A stretch of 64,000 bases of DNA, taken from contig NC_053417.1 in NCBI RefSeq assembly GCF_016859285.1, positions 18,591,206 through 18,655,205 of the forward strand, in the 5' to 3' direction. Made by a program: the position numbers and the translations under genes. The notes under the pieces are model-generated. The model made no database searches, was not told the DNA's origin, and was given only the letters and a program-made list of their open reading frames with translations. Of the stretch, positions 1-12,121 are shown in pieces. How positions within the stretch are numbered: position 1 is the first letter of the stretch; every line of letters begins with the position of its first letter. The stretch comes from Xiphias gladius (Eukaryota; Chordata; Actinopteri; Istiophoriformes; Xiphiidae).

Positions 1-908
1 AACATAGTAGTTTTATTGCAGTCATTGCCTAATCTATCTCTCCTTTCTCCAGCAAGTCCTCCACCTAACTTTAAGAATAACCAGCTTTACAGCTTTAGTT
101 TAGCTGTCGATTTCTTTTACAGTATTTGTAATAAAAAAATGTTCTATTTCTTTATAGCGTTGTTTTGTTGTTCGTAATGTTTGTGCTGTATCTGTGAATG
201 TGTGTTTGCAGCCACAGGCTACTTGAGAAGCCTGACAGAATTCATGACTTGTGCCCTATTTGTCTTCACTTATATCTGCATCTAAACGCATATGATGTTG
301 CCCACATAAACACCATTTCTGTCTCTCTTTTTCTATCACCGTCATTGTCTCTTTCTCCAGTTTTGTGCAGGTTTTTGTTGCATGTCTCTCTTCTGTTAGC
401 TGCCTCCTCCTCTCTTTCTTCCTCCCTCCCTTTTCTTCCATTCCATATTTCCAAATCCCTCTCCAAGAGCAAATTGTGTGTGCGTCTGCTTGATTCTCAT
501 ACACACAAATGTGCGCACACACACACACAGAACACAGACTTAGATCGAGCAGATGGTGACCGTATTCATTTTTTCCCCGACTAACATTAACCATTCATTA
601 TAGACGGCAGACTAATCCAATCCCACATCCGCCCCCATGCAACATGTACACACACATGCACACTCGCACACACAAAATGTCCAATAATTTTGCCATTAGC
701 CCAGTGACGGTCCCAATTTCTTGCATGCTCCTCAGTCAGTGTTGATACTCGCTCCTTCCAGACGGTCCCAGCTCTGCTCTGACTCAATCTGTTGACATTT
801 CTGATTCCGTCCCTGTGACTCAAATTTCTCCTCCTTCACTTCAGCAACCCACAACAGAAATGAGGAGCATCTGACGATTCCCTCTGACTCCCCTTAGATC
901 CAATCCGG

Positions 909-927
909 CTTTTTTTTTTTTTTTTTT
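909..927. repeat. Poly-T tract
   Basis: A run of about 19 T in otherwise unique intergenic sequence. It is a simple mononucleotide repeat with no visible neighbouring element. Confidence 0.9.
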
Positions 928-1315
928 GTTCCCTCCACTTTCACTGTCTGGCTTCTTCTGGCAACATCCCCATAAGTAGAGAAACAATCGCTCTGCTTTC
1001 TTCCTTTGTTTCTCTTTCTGTCTCATTTACCTCATCTCCTCATTTCTGTCTCTCTGTAATCAAATATAAAAAAAACAAAGCTAAAACCTGTTAGGCACTA
1101 AATCAGGTTTAATCTCTGGCTAGAAGAAAAGATGAACATTAATCCACATCTGTCCATACAAATGTTTACCGCTCATATTTCAGACCTCATTAGGCCCTGA
1201 TGTTAAGCTGCATGCTCATGGTTATGTCCATGAAATGCTGCAAGAAAAATAAAGAAAAAAAGAGGCAGAGGGACTAAAATGTTTGTACAAATGTAGTGTT
1301 GTGTAAATGTGCGTG

Positions 1316-1395
1316 CATCTGGATAGGCATGCAAGGAGGCAAACGTGCATGCTTGCAGACATGCACGTTTGCCTCCTTGCATGCCTATCCAGATG
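1316..1395. repeat. Perfect 36-bp inverted repeat with 8-nt spacer
   Basis: Bases 1,316-1,351 and 1,360-1,395 are exact reverse complements of each other, separated by the 8-nt spacer CTTGCAGA. A transcript could fold into a 36-bp hairpin without mismatches. The arms have mixed composition, not a simple repeat. No protein-coding potential is attached. See findings for possible origins. Confidence 0.95.
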
Positions 1396-1611
1396 TGAAA
1401 GCCATCTGAGAGGGTTTTGGCCCTCCCCTATTCTGTGAGGTCTGGAAAGTGCAGCAGCAGAGAACTCTCACACACTTAAACTAATGAGAGTTTTAGATGC
1501 AGACAGAAAGCATTGTGAGTTAGTGGTCCTCAGCCACTCACTGGACATCAATTGCCCCGTGGCCTGAAGGCTTTACTCAGCTCCCTTTACTAAACTGCAC
1601 CCATCGCTACC

Positions 1612-1616
<5 letters not shown>

Positions 1617-1657
<41 letters not shown>
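1617..1657. repeat. (CA)n microsatellite
   Basis: About 20 uninterrupted CA units in intergenic sequence. Confidence 0.97.
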
Positions 1658-1663
<6 letters not shown>

Positions 1664-1886
1664 TTAACTCAAATCTGCGTGCACGGACACAGTCGAGGCA
1701 TCCTAAGGAGTCTAAACTGACTGTGGTCTATACCAGAAAGGAGTGTATCAATGCTGTTTGCTGCAAGCTTTTCTAGAGAGAAGACTCTGCCTTTATATCA
1801 CAATATTGTCAGTTAACTGCATACAATGACTGGACACAACAACCTGTAGAAATGGAACTAAAGGTTGATATTATGGAGTTCTATCT

Positions 1887-2428
1887 TAAAACAAAAGTCA
1901 GGTACCCATATGAACACTGAAACAGTTCTTGCTCTGTACTGGCCATTAAGAGAATCTTCCGATGGAAGATATGGCGACAAAAGCCACAGTCTTTCAGTCT
2001 TAAGTTCAGCCAAAGCTAATATGAGGCATTAGAAGTCTTAGTTGACAAATCAAGGGAGTATTTTCAAAAGTTATGGCCTTTTCAGTACAAAATCCTCTAT
2101 TTGCATTTACCTGTTAAATGCAACATCTTTCCTTGAGCTGCAGTGTACAGGAATATTACCATAGAGGTGGAATTTTGTACTAAAATGACTGTAACTTTGA
2201 AAGATATCCACTTTATTTGTCTAACAAATACTGCTGAAGTCTCACATTAGCTTAATTTAAATGTTGCACAAAAAGAGGACACTGGATTTTGTCATCACTT
2301 TGCCCATCACTTACACTGGAAGCCTGTTGGGAAACAGTCTCTTAATGGCCAGTATGCAACCGCAACAATGATACAAGAACAAGCAAAAACCGTTTCAGTG
2401 CTCATATGGTCACCCGACTATTGTTTTA
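1887..2428. mobile_element. Palindromic MITE-like element with terminal inverted repeats
   Basis: The left end (TAAAACAAAAGTCAGGT...) and the reverse complement of the right end (TAAAACAATAGTCGGGT...) match with a few changes. Pairing continues inward: GCACTGAAACGG near the right end pairs with ACACTGAAACAG near the left, and TGGCCATTAAGAGA is perfectly mirrored. Farther in, the AAGCTAATATGAGG and AAGCTAATGTGAGA segments pair again. The whole roughly 540 bp is therefore one imperfect palindrome centred near 2,130-2,150, with no coding capacity. I recognise this sequence type as a non-autonomous repeat common in teleosts; the family name is uncertain. Confidence 0.8.
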
Positions 2429-3360
2429 GGACAGACTTAATAAAATGTCAACCTTTTCTTTAGAGTTACCCTGTGCAGTTTTTTGGCCACAGCGAGTGCT
2501 ATGGAGCAATGCTATTACGAGTGGATCCCCTGGTTTGCTTGTATCATGCAGAGGATTGTGTGAACATGTGGGCGGGTGACGCGATACACATTCCCGCCAC
2601 TGGTTTCTGCTGTTCTGCTGATTGACAGTTGGCGGCTTTAACACACGAAGAAGCGTATCAAAGGCAGTGAAGAAGAAGACCACAAGCTAGCACACATGGA
2701 TATAAACAAAGCCTGATTTAAAATATTTAGAAAATAAGCTTTGCATATATTATGAGGATGCAATTGCCCTCAGCATGTTTGTTAGGCCTGAAGGATACAC
2801 ACAATAAATTTTAGAGGGAGACACTGACTGTAACCAGAATTTTGTTTGTTTAAAAAGAAACTCCACATGGCACCTTCAAGTTGCTTTTATAGCTTAATTC
2901 AACGCAATCCAAAGCTCAAGATAGTAAATACAGTATTTTGTTGAGACTATGTCAGTGAGGTGTCCATAGTGTGCAGCATTGATGTATTGAATTGCATTAG
3001 ATTGTAAAGTGAAGTTCCCTTTCATTAATTCATTAGCTGGAAGGCTTTTGCTTCTTGGCAACATAACTTCAGACATTCAGGGGCAGTTTACAGACGCCAC
3101 AATGAGAGATCAGATTCCACGTGCTTGCCTATGTGCAGCATATATCACAAGTGTCTCAACACTCATTTGACTGTGTCTGAATCTGTGCATTTTTTATGTT
3201 GTGTCTACATGTCTTTTGTACAATTACAACCCCTCCCCCAAAATACTGTAAAGACAAAACACATTAACACCATCCCTCTCCCTACTTTTGTCTCTTCTCC
3301 ATCCAGCTTCTCTTCTGTTGGTCACCCCAGTGCCCTAAAACTGTCCTAAATGACTTAATC

Positions 3361-3560
3361 TACAGGGTGACAGTCCTCCAGAGAGGCTGGTGAGTGAGGA
3401 CGGTCTCTGTGTGCTGTAAGGGGATTGCTGTAATTACTGGGATCTGTGCACCGTATTTATCTTTTCAAGGGACGGGTGATCCTGCCATAAAAAGCCCAAC
3501 ATTTGGCAGTTAACTAATGCACACCATTAAATTGATTGTGCTGGATTTGTGTTTGTGTGT
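3361..3560. promoter_or_regulatory. Candidate conserved non-coding block
   Basis: Unique, evenly composed sequence without repeats or an ORF. It contains TGTAATTACTGG, a CCATAAAA stretch and GTTAACTAATG, all resembling homeodomain or HNF1-type sites. It stands out from the CA-rich surroundings. Calling it an enhancer is inference only. Confidence 0.3.
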
Positions 3561-4491
3561 GTGTATGTGTGTCCCATATTTCGCTACTGCTGTCATGCTC
3601 TGTTATGTGTGTTAAATAATGCTTGGTTGTTCTCTGTAATCCTGATTAAATGGGGGTTAATGTGTGTCTGTTATACTTTTTCACAGACTCTCCAACTGTG
3701 ACCTTCTATGACTCGATGGTTCGCATAAATGAACTGGCCTCTGAGATATGATTAGACAGAGGGAGATGCAGCGAGACAAGGCAGAGGTATCAGGTTCAGG
3801 TAACACCAAGGGGTTTGTGTGTATTGCTGTCTCGATGTTTCACTGTGTGGGAACAAGAGGCAGAATGAGTGACATTTTGTCCCAAAATAAAGAAAAAAAA
3901 ATCATTGCCTGATAGCCTCTTTTTCTTGATCATAAACCTCAGCAGCTTTCAAAATCTGACATTAGGAGTAAAATAAAAGGGAGAAAATAATGAAAGAAAA
4001 TGAAATTATCACTCTTCTTGGATGTGGCAGAGAAACAAACAGATTGACCACGCTCTTCTTTCCAAAATCCTCCCCCATGCAGGCAACATGTTCCTCACGT
4101 CCATCTTGGCTGTTTTTTCAGATATTTGGTGTCAGTGTGTGTGTGTCTGTCTGTGTGTGTGTGTACGTGTAGATGTGTGCATGGGTTTGTGTGTGTGCAT
4201 GGGTTGTGAAGACGGAGGCTGCACCAGGCTGTCCAGCCTACACACAAACCGTCCCGTCGTTAAATCAACTCACTGTTCCATCCACCGTGCACTGCCCTGA
4301 GCATGATTCTCAACTGATGTGTGTTTTGGTTGAAATGAAAGACACACGGGGAGAGGAGAGTGAAAATAAAAATGCAGGGGGTATCGAAAGAGGATGCATA
4401 AACATTGGATGTCAAAGTAACTTCAGACTGTGTTCTCTTTGCATTAATAAAACTAACTTTTGCCATCTTTGCCGCTTCAAACTCTGTGGCA

Positions 4492-4495
<4 letters not shown>

Positions 4496-4564
<69 letters not shown>
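4496..4564. repeat. (CA)n microsatellite
   Basis: About 34 uninterrupted CA units. The open frames reading HTHTHT or CVCVCV through it are artefacts of the repeat. Confidence 0.97.
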
Positions 4565-4568
<4 letters not shown>

Positions 4569-5329
4569 TCTCATTTAATTTCTCTTCTCTGTCCCCTTTC
4601 TCCCACTTGTTCCTTATTAATTTTTATGTTTCTGACCTCAGACACAGGCATGAGTACACAGATATATTACAGTAATTATCTAATTTTACAGTGTCATTAA
4701 ATGTCACAGAAATCCAGAGTTATGACATTAATACAATAAAGAGGTTTTGGGTCAGAGGGATGATAACTTAATACTGGAACAGTCTGTAACAAACTGTCTA
4801 CTATGGATTTTTGCCAGTTTTATTCTATCAACATCGTCAGCATCTTTCGTAGTTAACTTAGCACCTCATACATTATACAACAAATCTATTAATATTAGGT
4901 AAAGATGTCCAGCGTCCAGTGTTAATGTATTTCATGATACAGACTACAATGTGCTCAAAGTTTCAAAAGTGAAATGTAAAGTTGTTTGTTAAATTGTGTG
5001 TGAACAAAATCTATTCTGAACACAATCATAGTTCCATATGATGGACAAAACATACATTTCACATCTTCATTTCTGTATTCAGACAACTATGTTTTCCACC
5101 AGGATTCAGATTTACGACATATTATATTTAGATTCTCATCTTCCTGATCCTGGCCGGCAATGGTGTTATTTACTGTGGCTCTGACTGAGGCACATTTGGG
5201 AGCAGTTCAAATTCAAAGCTGTGCCAATCTACTAGTTCCTTTTTTTGTTATTTTTTTTTTTTCTACCCCACCTCATCTCCCTCTATTTCTCTCACTCACT
5301 CTCCACGTATTTCTATGTACCTCTGTCCC

Positions 5330-5580
5330 AGTAGATGGAGATGTGAAATATTTAAACACACTTTGTTGTTTGGGGACAATACACTTCAGCAGATGGGCCA
5401 TCGCCGCACAAACCCGAATGTATGCAAATCTCCATACAAAGCAGCCCAGGATGTTTTCAATATACCACAAGTGCCTCAGGCCCTGTTTTAATCCCTCTTT
5501 ACCCACAGCCAATGCACTGTTTCATCCAGTCAAACGCCTTAAGCGCTATGTCAACTTGGACATCTGGCCACATAACTGAA
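5330..5580. promoter_or_regulatory. Candidate non-coding element with octamer and SOX-type sites
   Basis: The block includes ATGCAAAT (POU octamer) at about 5,413-5,420, followed within ten bases by CATACAAAG (SOX-like), and CTTTGTTGTTT upstream. The sequence is unique and of balanced composition. No protein family is recognisable in any frame. Regulatory function is inferred from motif clustering only. Confidence 0.3.
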
Positions 5581-6112
5581 CCCAAAAAAAAAAAAACGAA
5601 AAAAAACAAAGTGTGCATGTGTGTTTGGAAGGGAGCATGTGTATGGAGGGTTAGCAGGAGAGATAAAGGTGATATATTGCGTGCTGTTGGACTGAAATAT
5701 CTAGAGATAGAATTATCAGTGGCATCATTAGAGGCAGGCATCGAAGGACAAAGCATAGTAGTTTCCAAGGTGGATTCTTCACCCTCCACACCAGGGGAAA
5801 CAGGTGCCAGTGTTGGATTCTTCATTGTCTCTTAACTTGTTTTGCTGTTTTCTCACTTGTTTTTCTCACCCCCACCCTCTAGGAATAAGAAACCACAAGC
5901 ACAAATAGAAAGTACACACATGCAAATGTGTGCACAGATGCACCACCGCAGACACATTCATGTACACAAACGTGGCACGGTAACACACGCATCCTGCCTG
6001 CAGACTTTCTGGTCAGAACACTGATTTCTGTCGTTGTGACATCTGAAGGGTGCTACAACACAGCCAGACACCTGGATACACATGGCATCCTTCACTACTG
6101 TGTGTCAAAGTC

Positions 6113-6115
<3 letters not shown>

Positions 6116-6175
<60 letters not shown>
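6116..6175. repeat. (GT)n microsatellite
   Basis: Thirty uninterrupted GT units in intergenic sequence. Confidence 0.97.
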
Positions 6176-6177
<2 letters not shown>

Positions 6178-7514
6178 GGGTTTGTGTGCACACTAGGTGT
6201 GTGTCAGGTGTGGGGGAAGGTGCCATAGAAGGCAGCATCTCCTGAGGGTAACTCATCAGCTTTTCCTGGATGGACCACAAGTTCAGATGCTTGTGGCAGT
6301 GTTGCATGTCCTCATTGACCTACATGATACAGACTACACATGTTCACGTATGGTCTACATATCTTCATGCAAACCTACATGTGTATTCTGGAAGATTAAT
6401 GGATTCACATGGGAGGATGGAGCCATATTTGATCATGAAAATCCTTGTCCTTGTCAACATTTATGAGCACTCTACAGTTTATTAGGTTCAATTCCTAATT
6501 AAATGTTACCTGGACTCTTTAGTTTAGAATGTATTGAGTTTACCAAGGTTACTTAAACCAATGCAAAATACAGTTCTATGTGTTGTGTTGTCTCCTTTGT
6601 GTTTTAAATGCTGTCTGGTTTATTTGCAGGAGATATAAATTTACAATAGCTGCACATAATCAAAAGACAAAAATCTATTTTTTAAAATAATTGACATACA
6701 TGTAAAAATATTTGTAGCAAGACTTTCAGTGTTTTGTCTCTCAGTGGTCATTGTCTTTGTTGATAAAACAGATTATAAAAAGACTTTAATAATAGAAATT
6801 GAGCTGTATTTGCACTCATAGCACCTTAAACTACTTTGATTATAATTTAATTGGCTTTTGTTTTCTTGAGTAAGAGGCACTGGCTTCTAATCTATCTTGT
6901 TACTGATTTTGAAAGACATTAAATACATTTGCTTTGTTATTATATAGCTTGTTTAGATTATATAACTTGTTAAATCAATGTTGATGAAAATAAAGCATAG
7001 TTCACTGCTTAAATTATGAGGTATGTTGATGGAAAATATAGTTTTAAACAAATTTCTCTTGTTTATGCAATATCTATGCTGATTTTCATCAAATTGTAAA
7101 AATGTGTTCAGGTTATGACTAGCCAGTATATATTGGAGCTCTGTAAGCATATTCCTTTTGCACTTTGTTTGTAGCTGGCATGAGAGAGACTGCCTGCAGC
7201 TTGTGTGATGGTCTGTGGATATGTGTGGATGTGGGGTGGCTCGTGTGTGCATGTGTACTTAAACCTCAGGCCATGAAAGTGTTTGTGTCTGTATGTGTGC
7301 CTCATTATGTGTACTTGGTTGCATGTGCATGGATCAGTGTGTGTGCGTGCGTGCAGGGGAAGAAAGAGTGTAGGTGCGTGCAGAAGACAAACCTGTCAGT
7401 TTCACAGCTGGTTTCTCTGGCTACGGGGCTCAGGCCGGAGCAGGGTGACACTCAGCATCACAGCACCACAACACAGGGCCTCGGGTAAACACACCATCAT
7501 ATAGTGTGGGCAGA

Positions 7515-7578
7515 TGCGCGCGCACACACACAGACACACACAGACACAGACACAAACACACACAGACACACAGACACA

Positions 7579-7627
<49 letters not shown>
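7515..7627. repeat. Compound CA/CAGA microsatellite
   Basis: CA units interspersed with GACA variants for about 60 bp, followed by about 45 bp of pure CA. The several long open frames across it are repeat artefacts. Confidence 0.95.
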
Positions 7628-7629
<2 letters not shown>

Positions 7630-8639
7630 TGGGCCGCTGCCCTCACCCGCAAGACCAACCAGTGAAACTCACCACCTGGGCAAGTCATCATATCTTGTCA
7701 AAGATTTTTTTTTTCTTTTTTTGGCTCGATGGAGGTGTGAACAACATCACGGACCAGATTGCCTGGCAATGGATTGACCATCATGTGGGGGGGGGGGGTT
7801 TGAGAGGAACACAGAATGAGAGAAATAACTAGAGTATAATGTAAGATGAGAGCGGCTTTCTTTTCTTCTAGCTCTGCTGAAGGACGGGTTGGCTTGTCTC
7901 CCTGCATCAGGAGCCACGGTTGTTCGATTGCGACTATCATGGTCGCTCTTGACTCATTATTTCTGATAGAAGTTGACGTGGACTATTAGAAGAAGAGATG
8001 GTGTTCCCATCCTTTGGTCTCATTTCGGGACTCACTTCATAGTGTGTTCCAGAGCAGAGTGGACTCTGTGGGGAAAAGAGCCTCAGGCACCCCCCCTCAA
8101 CCAAAGCAGCATCCCCCTCCATCCTCCACCATCCCCACACATTTCCATCATTTCCATCTCCACAAAGATGGATGTGATGGCAATTTCTTCAGGGTATTAG
8201 GAGGATGTCGGCCTTTTTAGATGTTTTCATAACAAGCACAGTTTGCAAGCAAAAAGCACATCAAGGGAAGACCAAAAAAAAGGTTAGGAGACATCAGTTT
8301 AAGATTGCATGAAGGGATAAGTATGACACAGGTATATTCAGGAAAAAAAAACAACAACCACATTGTGAATTCTGTTGATATTTTAGGGAAAAAGAACCAA
8401 AGTGGACTCAATTATAAAAATAATGTGACCATGTTGACAGCAGAAATGAAACTGTGTTTTGACTACTGCTGTCAAGGGAGGTTCCCCTGTCTAAAGTTTA
8501 CACAGGAAATGATTATGCCTCAGTGATTCTGCCCTGGCTGTATGTGTGTTAAGTGTGTGTGTGTGTGTGTCTGCGTGTTAGAACGCGTGCACTCTGCGAT
8601 CAACTTCTGCTAAATACTAATTACTGAATACTTAGTACG

Positions 8640-8960
8640 GATGCCCTTTCTATTGGGTCCCTTTAGTATAAACATTCATTATCGCTCTTTTTCTCCTTTG
8701 TAGCTCCATCATCATTATTCCACCACATCCCCCGAGGAGTGAGACAGAGCCGAGGCCGGGGCCGGGGCTGGACCAGGCTGGGGGAGAAAACACTGTAGAA
8801 CCAGAGCGCCAGGACCTGGGAATCCACACAAGTGATATTTGTGTGCGGAGATCAAAAAGCGTTTACCTTTAGATGTTTCCCTGATATGAATATTCAACAT
8901 CCTTATTGAAATCTAATTTGGGTCCCCTTGTCTCAGGGGTCTTTTCATCAGCGCCTGTTG
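8640..8960. promoter_or_regulatory. Candidate conserved non-coding block
   Basis: Unique sequence carrying ATACTAATTACTGAATAC, a short GC-rich CCGGGGCCGGGGC segment, and CTGATATGAATATTCA. There is no recognisable coding frame. It may be an enhancer in the slc17a9 3' flank; this is a composition- and motif-based guess. Confidence 0.25.
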
Positions 8961-9329
8961 CCTGAGGCCAGTGCTGATTGACAGCCAAACTTTAGAAAAG
9001 AGCAAGCATGGAAAAAAGGGGAGATCTGGTGGTGTTGGAGATGTGAGCGGTGTGAAGCTGGGGAGAGCTGGAACAGATGAATGGAGGGGTACTGAGAGGG
9101 GTGGGGGGGCCTGATGGGGTGGAGTATTTAACCTTGTTTTTTCATTCCCTTTTGTAACAAACAACTTTACTATTGATTCCTGAAATGATTTTCACCTGAT
9201 TTATCCTCAATGCAAATATACTTTTAAATGCTCACCCAATCATAATCGATTCAAAACATAACAAGGGATGGACTGTATGTGTTTAATTCAGTTTTGCATG
9301 TGTTTGCACGTCGCATGATCCAATAGAAA

Positions 9330-9460
9330 TCTGAGCTGAAACTATTAGTCAATTAATATATTAGTCGATCAACAGCAAATTAATCAGCAACTGTTTTAAT
9401 AGTCGATAAATTGTTTTGTTATGGATAAATTGGAAAGATATGCCATGTGCCATTTTTACA
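9330..9460. mobile_element. Fragment of a teleost interspersed repeat (ATTAGTCGAT type)
   Basis: CTGAAACTATTAGTCAATTA, TTAGTCGATCAACAG and AATAGTCGATAAATTG are the hallmark strings of a very common teleost repeat whose copies begin with GCTGCAACTATTAGTCGATT-like ends. Only one end is recognisable here and the rest has decayed. Another part of the same family is at 29,005-29,200. Identification is from memory of the family. Confidence 0.6.
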
Positions 9461-10019
9461 CAGTTAGGAGAGTATTTCATTTGTCCTCTTAAAACAAAGC
9501 ATCTGATGCTCTCTGCCAAAGGCATAGCACCATGTTTTCTGAAATTATATTTCTACACATTTGTTCAGTTATTTGTCTCAGTTTCTGACTAAGCACCTGT
9601 GAACTCTATAACCATTCATTTGGCAAAATAAGGAAGAAAAAAAAAATCTGTATTCTCACTGACTGCAGGGGAGAGTTGATCTGCATTGATGGAGTGTATT
9701 TTGGTCTTTGATTTTCTGACTTATATAATCACAAATATTAAAAGCTGAAAACAGCCTGAGCTGCCCCTTTCCTGGCGTGTCACTGGAAACAGAAAACATA
9801 CAATATAAAGAAGAATTCAAACCAAACATACCTATAGGTTCAGCTAACTGCAATGTTAGCTTGACTAAAAAATTGTCAGTGCTGGATATTACTTTGTTCT
9901 GCAAAGACTTCCTATTGCTGGTGGGGCTGATTTAAGATTAAGAAGAACAAATGGCATGTGTATGTACCCACACACACAGCACACACAAATCAACAACATC
10001 CTCATCTGGCCAGTGGGTT

Positions 10020-10150
10020 GAGCATGGTTTAATGTTAGTATTGCGCAGGTGTGGGTCCTGTCCCTCAGGGTTCCATTAAAATGATGCCCCTCTCAATGGC
10101 GGCTCCATTTGCTCTTTAGATTTAACAGAGGCCATATGTCTAGCAGGAGG
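10020..10150. promoter_or_regulatory. Candidate conserved non-coding block
   Basis: A short unique block including ATTGCGCAGGTGTGGGTCC (with an E-box CAGGTG) and AATGGCGGCTCC. No open frame or repeat signature. Enhancer function is inference. Confidence 0.25.
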
Positions 10151-10194
10151 CAAACAGCTGATGGGGTTTAATTGACAGAAATCAACATATTTGG

Positions 10195-10195
<1 letters not shown>

Positions 10196-10231
<36 letters not shown>
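10196..10231. repeat. (GT)n microsatellite
   Basis: About 18 GT units. Confidence 0.95.
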
Positions 10232-10839
10232 GGTGGGCTAATGGTGGATGTGCTTTGGCATCACGGGATCCCTTTAAAGGGTCAATTATGTATCAGAATA
10301 GATTTAAGAAAGAAAGGAAAAGAAAAAAGAAAGGAGGCAGCAGTGAAGAGACACAGACACAGAGAGGGATGTTCATAGCAAGGAAAGAAGAGGAAATTAT
10401 AATGGAGAAAAATAAAACTGTTCCAGACTTCAAAGCACCGTTTAGCATTGCAGGACATAACCTCGCACATCAATGTGTGAATATATTTCCTTCATTTCTG
10501 GGCTAAAATTCTTGTCCATTCCAGGAACACTGCTGTGTACAGAGAGATAACTTCATGTTTCATCTAGCTTCACAGAGATGCTGCGCGTGACTGCAGTCAA
10601 ATCATGTAAAATTACCTCTGTCACAGAGCTGATTTAGACTCAGGAGGGGACCCAAAACATATGAGATTGTGTCCACCGCCAGGCCCTCAAACTCAATCAA
10701 ACCATGCAAGACACTGAAATAATCAGATTTGACATACCAAACCATTTTATGCTCATTTAACAAAAATATTTCTTGGATACATTTGGAAAACTAGAAGAAT
10801 GGTTAAAAGTAGTTCTAAGTCATAAGGGATAACCCAACA

Positions 10840-11480
10840 TTAGGCTAACGGGCGCAACGCAATTAGCACATAAAACCTGTCAATGGCCCTCAATATCACA
10901 GCCCTCTAAGGAATGACAGACTTATAATGCCTCCTGATCTATTACTACAAAGTGATTAATCCTCCCCACACAATGACCAGTCTTAAACTGGGCTTCTATA
11001 TTATTAGGTAGCCCTATATGACACTTTAGCTTTGCACTAATTAGCATTCAGATCAGGGACCAGAGAGACAGCCCCGCCACCACAGAGGAAGGACACAGGA
11101 TGAGATGGCGACACAGTGAAATGTCATTAACTTGATGTTAATTACTAATTAATGGGGCTATTTCATTTACATGTATCTCTGGCTCTCTGATGGGGCCTGC
11201 CTTTTCTGGGTTACTCCTACCAGCCGACAAGTTGGGGGAGGGTTTATCTCCCCTCTCCTCTACACTCCCCTTACAGTGTTTCATCTCTGCTAATTAAATA
11301 GTGGGCCACTCATCATGATTATGTCTGCTTTTACAGCACCATTTTGTGTCACTGAGAGCACTCCAATAAGCGGCTGACCACTTCTTTCACACCATGGCTG
11401 TTTTTGTATGAACTGTGCATTAAAAGGCCAAACTCGCTGCCAACTCACTCCACTCCGCTGACTTCTAACTGACTTGTTAC
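10840..11480. promoter_or_regulatory. Candidate conserved non-coding block rich in homeobox sites
   Basis: Roughly 640 bp of unique sequence with a dense set of TAAT cores: CGCAATTAGCACA, GTGATTAATCC, CACTAATTAGCATT, GTTAATTACTAATTAATGG and GCTAATTAAATAG. No frame resembles a protein. This density in balanced-composition DNA is typical of developmental enhancers of the kind found around bHLH and homeobox genes. Function is inferred. Confidence 0.4.
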
Positions 11481-11541
11481 TTTCACTCACTCGTGACCCC
11501 TCCCTTTCTTTTCATTGCCACGCGGCAGCCACAAGCCACCG

Positions 11542-11555
11542 GTCTCCATGGCAAC
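11542..11555. promoter_or_regulatory. RFX X-box-like palindrome
   Basis: GTCTCCATGGCAAC matches the imperfect palindrome bound by RFX factors (GTYNCC-AT-GGNAAC). It lies next to the homeobox-rich block and about 3 kb beyond the slc17a9 stop codon. A single motif match; activity is not shown. Confidence 0.4.
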
Positions 11556-12115
11556 CTGAGCCATTCGGTCCCATGAGAAGGAGTGGGTTGGGTTGACTAG
11601 CGTCTGGCCATTCACACATGGGCAGTGCCAGCTAGCCAACATGGCACACAGCATCCTGCCATATGGTGCCACCGCGTACATCCTGCTGGCCTGAACCTGG
11701 GATCTGGGTCTGTAGTCAGGAGATAGTGTGAACAGGACAGACCTGCGCTAGAACCTGTTCAGCGGCTTATCCACACGGAGAATTGGCTACTGATGTACAG
11801 ATAAATGGTTCTCAGTTTCATGGTGGAAAACCCCTTTTCCTTCTTGACCTGTACGTAGTGCATATAGGCGTAGGAAAATGCTCGTGTAATTATGGGTAAT
11901 AGTTGATGTAAGCTGGAAGTCATCTCAATGAAAACTTTAAAAGAGATCATAAGAGAAGGCCTCCAAACTACAGACAGAATATTTTTAAAGTGTGTGGAGG
12001 CTAGATGGTACCATGTGCTCTCCTCATTAATGACACTGTGCTGCCTCTCTGTGGCACTGCAGAGAAAATACATGCACATATTGCTGGAGGCTCATCAATG
12101 CTGACAAAATATATT

Positions 12116-12121
12116 TTTATT
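12116..12121 (-). terminator. Candidate distal polyadenylation signal for slc17a9
   Basis: AATAAA on the minus strand, 2.5 kb past the slc17a9 stop codon. It would give a long 3' UTR. The nearer AATAAA at 13,610-13,615 is an alternative. Neither can be chosen from sequence alone. Confidence 0.3.

Noticed and set aside
3125-5560. Shared hexapeptide SIYHKC in frames at about 3,137 and 5,458
   Set aside because: The DNA similarity covers only about 25 bases at roughly 75% and neither frame is otherwise protein-like; probably coincidence.
4173-7700. Long open frames rich in CVCVCV or HTHTHT
   Set aside because: They are translations of CA/GT microsatellites in alternating frames, with no start context, splice support or homology.
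12035-12055. Possible CTCF site near TGCCTCTCTGTGG
   Set aside because: Only the two ends of the core fit; too many central mismatches.
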